From NCBI GenBank assembly GCA_030533035.1, contig JAUNJW010000071.1, positions 1 through 6,349 of the forward strand: DNA of 6,349 nt, written 5' to 3'. The DNA comes from Erysipelotrichaceae bacterium (GTDB lineage: Bacteria > Bacillota_I > Bacilli_A > Erysipelotrichales > Erysipelotrichaceae). Under the pieces are notes generated by a model. That model ran no database searches, had not been told where the DNA came from, and saw only the letters and a list, made by a program, of their open reading frames with translations. The translations under genes were made by a program, and so were the position numbers. Each line of letters starts with the position of its first letter. Positions within the stretch are counted from its first letter, which is position 1. Of this stretch, positions 1 through 5,166 are shown piece by piece.

Positions 1-24
1 ACGCCAACGTGGCGAAGTATCTGA
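1..24 (+). CDS. Possible 3' tail of an upstream gene (partial)
   Basis: Frame 1 reads TPTWRSI and stops at TGA 22-24, one base before the next gene's ATG at 26. The resulting TGA-C-ATG junction is the same as the one between the Nudix gene and udk (491-497), which favours this frame as the end of an upstream operon member. Frame 3 is an alternative: it reads [10 protein letters not shown] and stops at TGA 33-35, overlapping the Nudix gene by 10 bases. Too little is present to name a product or to choose firmly between the frames. Confidence 0.3.
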   Translation, partial: TPTWRSI

Positions 25-25
25 C

Positions 26-493
26 ATGCTACTGAGCACTCAGATTTATATCATCCACGGAAATCAGTGGCTCATGCTGCTGAGAAACAAAAAGAAAAAA
101 GACGTCAACCGCAACAAATGGATTGCCGTCGGGGGAAAGAAGGAACCCGGCGAAACCATTGAGGAATTCGCTGTCCGGGAAGCCTTTGAGGAAACAGGAC
201 TGCAGTGTGAACAGCTGGAATACCAGGGACTTGTCCACTTCGAATACCAGGACAATGAGCCGGAAGATATCTATGTCTACACATGTTCACAGTATCACGG
301 ATCCCTGCACGAAACCGAAGAAGGCACCCTGCGCTGGATTGATGAAAACGAACTGATGAATCTTGAACTCTGGGAAGGGGACAGAATCTTCCTGAAAAAG
401 ATGCTGGATCATACCGGGGAACCATTTGAAATCACCCTGCAGTACGACGGGCAGGGCACCCTGCTGAATGTCAGGGAAGAAAGGGATAACTGA
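26..493 (+). CDS. Nudix hydrolase, MutX-like (8-oxo-dGTP diphosphatase family)
   Basis: A 155-residue Nudix protein, probably cytoplasmic. It likely hydrolyses oxidised purine nucleoside triphosphates such as 8-oxo-dGTP to the monophosphate, so that they are not built into DNA. The Nudix box G-x5-E-x7-REAFEETGL is complete: G37, E43, R51, E52, E55, E56, G58, with the metal-binding glutamates in place. The upstream NKKKKD...KWIAVGGK (21-38) and the downstream EGTLRW and WEGD...F elements resemble Gram-positive MutX, and the length fits that family (about 155-160). The frame stays open to the window's left edge, but residues encoded before ATG 26 do not look like family sequence, and [10 protein letters not shown] fits the usual first strand, so ATG 26 is preferred. 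The Shine-Dalgarno is weak (GGCGAAG at 11-17), so translation may depend on coupling to the upstream gene. The substrate is inferred from the family; other Nudix substrates are possible. Confidence 0.88.
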   Translation: MLLSTQIYIIHGNQWLMLLRNKKKKDVNRNKWIAVGGKKEPGETIEEFAVREAFEETGLQCEQLEYQGLVHFEYQDNEPEDIYVYTCSQYHGSLHETEEGTLRWIDENELMNLELWEGDRIFLKKMLDHTGEPFEITLQYDGQGTLLNVREERDN

Positions 494-494
494 C

Positions 495-1118
495 ATGTCC
501 AAACCCATTATTATCGGTATCGCCGGCGGCAGCGCTTCCGGCAAGACTTCCATTTCAAGAAAGCTCAAGGATCAATTTTCCGATTCCAAATCAGTTCTGA
601 TCATCCGTCAGGATGACTACTATAAAGACCAGTCAGACAAGCCGATGGAGGAAAGGATCAAAACCAATTACGACCATCCGTTTGCCTTTGACAACGACCT
701 TCTGCTCGAACATATCGATTCCCTGATCGCCGGTGAAAAGATTGAAAAGCCGACCTATGACTTTGTCCATCACACCAGAAGCAGTATCACGGAAACATGC
801 TATCCGTGCGACGTGCTGATTCTTGAAGGACTCTTCATTCTGGAAGATGAAATGATCCGCTCGCTGCTCGACATGAAGATCTTTGTCGATACTGACGCGG
901 ACATCCGCTTCATCAGAAGACTGCTCAGGGACGTCAAGGAAAGAGGAAGGGATCTTGACAGTGTGGTCACCCAGTATGTCAATACAGTCAGGATCATGCA
1001 CAACACATTCGTTGAGCCTTCCAAAAGATATGCGGATATCATTATTCCCGAAGGCGGCGAAAACAGCGTTGCGATCGACCTGCTGACCACAAAAATCAGT
1101 AGCATCATCAATCACTGA
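495..1118 (+). CDS. udk: Uridine kinase (uridine/cytidine kinase)
   Basis: Phosphorylates uridine and cytidine to UMP and CMP in cytoplasmic pyrimidine salvage, using ATP or GTP. At 207 residues it has the family's normal length. Visible motifs, in order: P-loop GGSASGKT (11-18, K17 T18); DDYY (40-43); NYDHPFAFD (58-66), a family signature for nucleoside binding; YDF..HTR (88-95); Walker B-like VLILEGLF (107-114); FVDTDADIR (130-138); arginine-rich lid [12 protein letters not shown] (141-152); [12 protein letters not shown] (174-185). The frame is open further upstream to an ATG at 468, but ATG 495 is preferred: [12 protein letters not shown] fits the family start, it has an upstream AAGGGA (481-486), and it follows the Nudix stop by one base. 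Co-transcription with the Nudix gene is likely. The stop codon lies inside the greA promoter string. The udk-greA order is also found in Bacillus subtilis. Confidence 0.97.
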   Translation: MSKPIIIGIAGGSASGKTSISRKLKDQFSDSKSVLIIRQDDYYKDQSDKPMEERIKTNYDHPFAFDNDLLLEHIDSLIAGEKIEKPTYDFVHHTRSSITETCYPCDVLILEGLFILEDEMIRSLLDMKIFVDTDADIRFIRRLLRDVKERGRDLDSVVTQYVNTVRIMHNTFVEPSKRYADIIIPEGGENSVAIDLLTTKISSIINH

Positions 1119-1130
1119 ATGCTATAATAC
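1116..1130 (+). promoter_or_regulatory. Extended -10 promoter for greA, overlapping the udk stop
   Basis: TGAATGCTATAATAC carries a perfect extended -10 (TGC followed by TATAAT, 1120-1128) for the housekeeping sigma factor. No good -35 lies at 16-19 bases upstream (around 1100 the sequence is TAGCAT), which is common for TGn promoters. The start point is predicted near 1134-1135, giving greA a leader of about 22 bases. The first three bases are the udk stop codon. The same 15 bases recur before holA. Confidence 0.8.
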
Positions 1131-1137
1131 AAAACGC

Positions 1138-1150
1138 TTACCGGAGGTAA
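1138..1150 (+). promoter_or_regulatory. greA ribosome binding site in a small hairpin
   Basis: The Shine-Dalgarno GGAGG is at 1143-1147, nine bases before ATG 1157. It sits in a potential stem TTACC/GGTAA (1138-1142 with 1146-1150) whose three-base loop is GGA. Five pairs, only two of them GC, with a triloop are weak, so this may only slightly tune translation or protect the 5' end. The Shine-Dalgarno is certain; the folding is speculative. Confidence 0.55.
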
Positions 1151-1156
1151 CAGAAT

Positions 1157-1630
1157 ATGTCTGAAACAAACAAGATTTATGTAACTGAGGAAGGTCTTCA
1201 GAAACTTAAGGATGAGTACAATAACCTTGTCCATGTCGTCCGTGAGGAAGTCAAGAGCGAACTGGCGGAAGCACGTTCCCTTGGCGACCTTTCCGAAAAC
1301 GCTGACTGGGACGCTGCCAGAGACAAGCAGGCACAGGTTGAATCCCGTATTGCCGAGCTTGAATCCATGCTCAACCACTATGAGCTGATCGACATCCGCA
1401 AGGGCACCAAGAAGATCGTTTCCATCGGTTCCACAGTCAAGCTGGAATTCCTGGACACAAAGGAAGAGGCTGAATATACAATCGTCGGCTCCACCGAAGC
1501 TGACCCGCTCAACGGCAAACTGTCCAATGAAACACCGCTTGCCAAGGCAATCATGGACAGCCGTGTCGGTGACACCCGCACGGTCGAAGTTGCCAGCCCG
1601 TACGAAGTCATCATCATCGACATTCACTGA
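1157..1630 (+). CDS. greA: Transcription elongation factor GreA
   Basis: Binds the secondary channel of RNA polymerase and stimulates cleavage of the 3' RNA end in backtracked complexes, restarting stalled transcription. The 157-residue length is typical. Residues 1-77 form the antiparallel coiled coil. Its tip, GDLSENADWDAARDKQ (43-58), carries acidic D44 and E47, the counterparts of the E. coli tip residues D41 and E44 that support Mg binding in the active centre. Most relatives have ENAEY here; this protein has ENADW, a mild variation. Residues 80-157 are the FKBP-like domain, with VSIGSTVKLEF, SNETPLAKAIM and RVGD in the expected order. ATG 1157 follows a clear GGAGG. The gene has its own extended -10 promoter and an intrinsic terminator, so it is probably mainly a single-gene transcript, possibly also read from udk. 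Confidence 0.97.
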   Translation: MSETNKIYVTEEGLQKLKDEYNNLVHVVREEVKSELAEARSLGDLSENADWDAARDKQAQVESRIAELESMLNHYELIDIRKGTKKIVSIGSTVKLEFLDTKEEAEYTIVGSTEADPLNGKLSNETPLAKAIMDSRVGDTRTVEVASPYEVIIIDIH

Positions 1631-1639
1631 TGCCACTGG

Positions 1640-1668
1640 GGAACTGATTCAATTCAGTTCCTTTTTTT
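1640..1668 (+). terminator. Intrinsic terminator after greA
   Basis: GGAACTGA (1640-1647) pairs perfectly with TCAGTTCC (1654-1661) around the six-base loop TTCAAT, followed directly by seven T (1662-1668). It starts ten bases after the greA stop. It should separate greA from comEA-comEC, so the competence genes need their own promoter or depend on read-through. Confidence 0.93.
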
Positions 1669-1677
1669 GCGGGTTTT

Positions 1678-1711
1678 CACCTTTTGAAATGAATATTCAT
1701 TTCAGGAGGTG
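1678..1711 (+). promoter_or_regulatory. 15-bp hairpin sequestering the comEA Shine-Dalgarno
   Basis: Bases 1678-1692 pair with 1697-1711 around the loop ATAT (1693-1696): 13 Watson-Crick pairs and two G-U pairs (1683-1706, 1684-1705). The 3' arm contains the whole comEA Shine-Dalgarno AGGAGG (1704-1709), seven bases before ATG 1717. The inner part is a perfect 20-bp DNA palindrome (1685-1704), so a protein operator is the alternative reading. GTTTT 1673-1677 could add a bulged outer helix with GAAAC 1719-1723. No convincing -10 or -35 is visible between the terminator and the gene. The pairing is read directly from the sequence; its function is inferred. Confidence 0.7.
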
Positions 1712-1716
1712 CTTCT

Positions 1717-2193
1717 ATGAAACGATTTCTTGCGGTTCTGATCCTTCTGGCTCTGGCGGCCGGGATCCGGCTGACACCGGTCAGCTTTTCTTCCCTGAAC
1801 AGGGACACGATTCATGTCACTGTCAGAGGTGCTGTCAGCAGGGAAGGTGAGTATGAAATCCCCCTGTACTCGAGTGTGCAGGATGTGCTGGATCTTTCCG
1901 GTGTGTGTGATTCGGCAGATCTCAGCGTGATCAATCCCGCATCTGTCCTGAAGGATCATGATTTGATCATTATCCCGGAACAGAGCGGACCTGAAGAAAC
2001 AGAGAGGATCTCCATCAACACAGCTGATGCTGAGGAGCTTTGTACGCTGAAAGGAATCGGCCCGGCCACAGCGGAAAGAATCATTCAGTGGCGTGAGGAA
2101 AACGGCCTGTTTCAGACACTGGAAGATCTGATGCGGGTCAAGGGGATCGGGCAGAACACATTTGAGAAGATCAGGGACTTCATCTCTTTATGA
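1717..2193 (+). CDS. comEA: Competence protein ComEA, membrane-anchored DNA receptor
   Basis: Binds double-stranded DNA at the outer face of the membrane and hands it to the ComEC channel during natural transformation. 158 residues, shorter than B. subtilis ComEA (about 205). Order: a positively charged start and one membrane anchor (about 4-17); an SLBB-type domain (about 32-87, VRGAVSREGEYEIP...VLDLSG...DLIIIP); a short acidic linker (88-96); and a C-terminal helix-hairpin-helix DNA-binding domain (98-158) with SINTADAEEL, GIGPATA (113-119), REENGLF and VKGIG (141-145). The linker is shorter than in larger homologues. ATG 1717 has a consensus AGGAGG at seven bases, but that site is buried in a hairpin. 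The stop overlaps the comEC start. comEB, which lies between them in B. subtilis, is absent. Confidence 0.96.
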   Translation: MKRFLAVLILLALAAGIRLTPVSFSSLNRDTIHVTVRGAVSREGEYEIPLYSSVQDVLDLSGVCDSADLSVINPASVLKDHDLIIIPEQSGPEETERISINTADAEELCTLKGIGPATAERIIQWREENGLFQTLEDLMRVKGIGQNTFEKIRDFISL

Positions 2194-4118
2194 AGGAGTT
2201 CAGACAGAATATCCTGCTGGCGGCACTGATTCTGTTCCTCCTCGAGGCAGTGCCTGATTTCCTGGTACCGTTATTTATTGTTTCCGTCTGTGTATTCTGG
2301 AGCATCCGGGTATCGTTCCGTTCTGTCTGGATGATTCTGATTCTTGTATGCTGCGGTCTGATTCCGCTTCACGAAACAGGAAACAGGATGCCTGAAACAG
2401 CAGCTGTTGCGGAAGTGCATGAAAGCTGGTGCATCCTGCAGAGCGGACGGAAAAAGATCCTTTTTTATTCAGACGGTCCGCTGCTTTATGATACGGAAAT
2501 CCTGCTTGACGGATCGCTGACGGAAATACCTTCTGCCAGGGGCTTTTTCCGGTTTGACTTTGCTTCATATCTGAAAAGAAGGGGCGTATTTGAGCAGTAT
2601 GTGACTGATGAACTTCATATTGCCGGCAATAAGAAAACAATGCGCCGGGCCCTGCAGAAAAAGCTGGAAGAAATAGAGGATCCGCTGGTAAAAGCCTTTG
2701 TTTACCGGACGGTTTTCGGGATAAACAATGAAGACCTGATCAGCGGCTCACTGCTTGGCAGCGGGTTTTCCTGTGCGGCGGTTCTCATGCTGGCAGAATC
2801 TTTGATGAAGCGGTTTGTGCAGGACAGCTACAGGAAATTCATCATCGTTTTATTCAATGTTTTTCTGATCTGTTTCTATGGTTTACGGCTGGTGCTTGTT
2901 TCCTCCCTGATACGCCGGCTGCTGTTTTTTGCAAAACTGGAAAAGCAGGAGAAAACCGGCTTCTGGGCCATTGTTCTGATCATCATTTTTCAAAAAGAAG
3001 TATTTTCAGCCGGTTTTTTGATTCCGGCTGCTTTCATGATCAGCGGGCTTTGTGAAAAGAAGGATTCTCATTTTATCCGCTGGACGGCAATGGGGATAAT
3101 CCAGAGCTTTCTGTATCAGAAGATCAGCCCGTTCCAGTCGCTGTTTTTTCCGTTTATTCTGAGAATCAGCGGTGCTCTGTGGCTGTATGGAATGCTGATT
3201 ATCTTTTTCCCGCAGCTGGCGCATGAACAGATGATCGCGCTGATTTCTTCACTGCGGCTCGTTACCGATCATTTGGTTCTGCCTGGTTCACTCATCGGTT
3301 TGGGACTTCCTGTTTTTGTGATTCTGGTTTTTTCCTTTTACCGCAGTCCGTATTCTTCTTTGATCACGGCAGTTCTGTTTTATCTGTTTCTTGTGACGGG
3401 AATGTTCCATCCTTTCGCGGAAGTGACATTCATCAATGTCGGCCAGGGCGACTCGATTCTGATCAGGGAACCGTTCAATCTCTGCAATGTCCTGATTGAT
3501 ACCGGCAAACCGGCCCAGTACAAAGCCGTGAAGACCATGCTTGACGCCAAAGGAATCAGCAGGCTGAACACGTTATTTATCACTCACGCCGACTCTGACC
3601 ACAGCGGCAATATGGAGGCGGTTATTGAAGAATACAGGCCTTCACAGGTCATTACGGAACATCAGGGCACGGCATACTGCGGCCAACTTGTATTCCATGA
3701 TCTTAACAGCATTGAAAGCGCAGACGAAAACCAGAGTTCAATCGTCCTGGTATTTCAGCTTAACGGCATGACATTTGTGCTTCCCGGCGACGCCGATCAG
3801 ATCACGGAAGAAATGATTGTCAGAAAATTCGGAAACCTGCGCTGCGATGTGCTCAAGCTTTCGCACCACGGTTCCAAAACAGGGAGCTGCGATCTCTTTC
3901 TTGATACCCTGAAACCGAAGCTCGGGATTGTTTCATCCGGTGCCTGGCAGATCTATCATCATCCTTCCGAAGAAACAGTCCAGCGGCTTCTGAAGCGCCA
4001 TATTCCGTATCTGGATACCAAAGACCATGGCGATATCAGCATCTTCATGATCGGTCCGTTCCGGCTTCTTGTGACCGCAGACGGAATCATTGATCTTCTG
4101 TCATGGCAAGGGCAATGA
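2190..4118 (+). CDS. comEC: Competence protein ComEC/Rec2, DNA uptake channel
   Basis: Predicted polytopic membrane protein that moves single-stranded DNA into the cell. 642 residues, shorter than B. subtilis ComEC (about 776). Order: two or three membrane segments (about 7-60); an OB-fold-like DUF4131 region (about 72-146) ending in the typical RGFFRFDFASYLKRRGVF; a reduced Competence domain with several membrane helices (about 165-406); and a C-terminal metallo-beta-lactamase-like domain (about 410-635). The last has INVGQGDS (415-422), LIDTG (435-439), full THADSDHSG (465-473), PGDAD (532-536), LSHHGS (557-562) and YHHPS (589-593), so its metal-binding set looks intact. The usual HLLAISGLH signature of the Competence domain is missing; its position reads LLGSGFSCAAVLMLAES. 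Translation starts in an ATGA overlap with comEA, with only a distant AGGGA (2173-2177), so coupling is likely. The frame is unbroken. The name is sure; channel activity is less so. Confidence 0.94.
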   Translation: MKEFRQNILLAALILFLLEAVPDFLVPLFIVSVCVFWSIRVSFRSVWMILILVCCGLIPLHETGNRMPETAAVAEVHESWCILQSGRKKILFYSDGPLLYDTEILLDGSLTEIPSARGFFRFDFASYLKRRGVFEQYVTDELHIAGNKKTMRRALQKKLEEIEDPLVKAFVYRTVFGINNEDLISGSLLGSGFSCAAVLMLAESLMKRFVQDSYRKFIIVLFNVFLICFYGLRLVLVSSLIRRLLFFAKLEKQEKTGFWAIVLIIIFQKEVFSAGFLIPAAFMISGLCEKKDSHFIRWTAMGIIQSFLYQKISPFQSLFFPFILRISGALWLYGMLIIFFPQLAHEQMIALISSLRLVTDHLVLPGSLIGLGLPVFVILVFSFYRSPYSSLITAVLFYLFLVTGMFHPFAEVTFINVGQGDSILIREPFNLCNVLIDTGKPAQYKAVKTMLDAKGISRLNTLFITHADSDHSGNMEAVIEEYRPSQVITEHQGTAYCGQLVFHDLNSIESADENQSSIVLVFQLNGMTFVLPGDADQITEEMIVRKFGNLRCDVLKLSHHGSKTGSCDLFLDTLKPKLGIVSSGAWQIYHHPSEETVQRLLKRHIPYLDTKDHGDISIFMIGPFRLLVTADGIIDLLSWQGQ

Positions 4119-4130
4119 ATGCTATAATAC
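4116..4130 (+). promoter_or_regulatory. Extended -10 promoter for holA, overlapping the comEC stop
   Basis: TGAATGCTATAATAC is identical to the string before greA: comEC stop TGA (4116-4118), then TGC-TATAAT (4120-4128). There is no recognisable -35 at normal spacing. Only ACCTCC (4129-4134) lies between the -10 hexamer and the holA ATG. With the usual six-base gap, transcription would start on A4135, the first base of the start codon. Confidence 0.75.
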
Positions 4131-4134
4131 CTCC

Positions 4135-5166
4135 ATGAGCATTTATCTTCTGAGCGGAAAAGACCTCTACAGGATTGAGCAGGCACTGAAAAGAATCCTG
4201 AAAGATTCCGGGGCTGACAGGGACCACACGGTCTCTTTTGACGCGTCCGATCCGCGGACATTCCGTTTTGACAGCGCGATCATGGAATGCGATACCTTCT
4301 CACTGTTTGAAGGCAGCGACAGAAAAGCGGTCATCATCAGGGAACCGTATTTTCTTAACGGCGGCTTCAAGGCGCCCGGCAGGACTTCCAAAAAGAAGGA
4401 AGACAAAGAAGAGGCGGAAAGGGACAGGCGGCTTTCGATGCTTGAGCAGTATCTCAAACGTCCCAACCCGGATACCGCGCTGATCTTCTACTGCCATGGC
4501 TTTGACGCTGACAGCCGGAAGAAAGAATACAAAATGCTGCAGAAATACGGCGCTGTGATCACCGAATACAAGAAGATGTATGAGCGTGATTTCAATATCT
4601 ACGCCGATGAACAGCTGAGAAAGAACGGTCTGACACTGACACGGGATGCCAGGAATGAAATGCTGCTGCGGGTGGACTGCGACACATTGCTGCTGCATAA
4701 CGCCATCGATAAACTCATTCTTTACGGAAACAGGCAGTATGACATCGATGATATCCGCTCGCTTGTCTCACTGAATCCGGAGGTCAATGTCTTCACCATG
4801 AGCAGCCTGTTCATCAAAGGCGACCTGGCCGGCACGCTGCGGGCTATGGATGAAATGCTGAAGGCTTCCATCGACCACACCAATATGATGGCCATGCTGG
4901 CCAGCAGGCTGCGTTCGCTTTACTGCATGAAGAAGCTGTATGAATCCGGCATGTCCCAGGACATGATCGCGACCCGGCTGAAACAGAAGCCGTACGCGGT
5001 CAAAATGGGGCTTCAGAATACATCCGGCAGGTCAGCCGATTCACTTCTGAAAATGCTTGTGCAGCTGGCGGAGCTTGACCAGGGAATCAAAGCAGGAAAA
5101 ATCAATCCGAAGGACGGATTTGAACAGTTTATTTTAAGCAGCGGGAATCAATATGCAGGCCATTAA
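4135..5166 (+). CDS. holA: DNA polymerase III subunit delta (clamp-loader subunit)
   Basis: Delta opens the beta sliding clamp as part of the clamp-loader complex during replication. 343 residues, normal for the family. Recognised by the start MSIYLLSGKDLYRIEQAL; DTFSLFEGSDRKAVIIREPYFL (53-74), the region expected to touch the clamp; LEQYLKRPNPDTALIFYC (103-120); SRKKEYKMLQKYGAVI (127-142); the middle helical domain with DTLLLHNAIDKLILY (183-197); and the C-terminal collar domain with MAMLASRLRSLYCMKKL (252-268) and LAELDQGIKAGKINPKDGFE (311-330). A lysine- and glutamate-rich insert lies at about 79-99. The frame is open from an ATG at 4090, but that would put the promoter inside the coding region and add 15 residues unlike the family. 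ATG 4135 has no Shine-Dalgarno. comEC-holA adjacency is common in Bacillota. Confidence 0.93.
   Translation: MSIYLLSGKDLYRIEQALKRILKDSGADRDHTVSFDASDPRTFRFDSAIMECDTFSLFEGSDRKAVIIREPYFLNGGFKAPGRTSKKKEDKEEAERDRRLSMLEQYLKRPNPDTALIFYCHGFDADSRKKEYKMLQKYGAVITEYKKMYERDFNIYADEQLRKNGLTLTRDARNEMLLRVDCDTLLLHNAIDKLILYGNRQYDIDDIRSLVSLNPEVNVFTMSSLFIKGDLAGTLRAMDEMLKASIDHTNMMAMLASRLRSLYCMKKLYESGMSQDMIATRLKQKPYAVKMGLQNTSGRSADSLLKMLVQLAELDQGIKAGKINPKDGFEQFILSSGNQYAGH

Noticed and set aside
468..494. Nine-codon N-terminal extension of udk from ATG 468
   Set aside because: It would overlap the Nudix gene by 26 bases and adds residues outside the family start; ATG 495 has better spacing and alignment.
633..1115. 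160-codon open frame on the - strand inside udk
   Set aside because: It is antisense to an unmistakable uridine kinase and has no ribosome site or family resemblance.
1119..1127. Mini-ORF ATG CTA TAA after the udk stop, also at 4119-4127
   Set aside because: It is a by-product of the promoter consensus and lies upstream of the predicted transcription start, so it would not be on the mRNA.
1112..1636. 174-codon open frame on the - strand covering all of greA
   Set aside because: It mirrors greA codon structure, resembles no family I know, and lies across a clear gene, promoter and terminator on the + strand.
1689..1696. Cin-box-like AATGAATA (compare streptococcal TACGAATA) or ComK-type AT box before comEA
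   Set aside because: Only 6 of 8 cin-box positions match, the bases belong to the palindrome, and there is no AAAA-N5-TTTT ComK pattern.
1116..4130. The two promoter copies are exactly 3000 bases apart
   Set aside because: Nothing else repeats at that interval; the distance is a coincidence of gene lengths.
4090..4134. Fifteen-codon N-terminal extension of holA from ATG 4090
   Set aside because: The extension translates the extended -10 promoter and comEC tail in another frame; family sequence begins at 4135.
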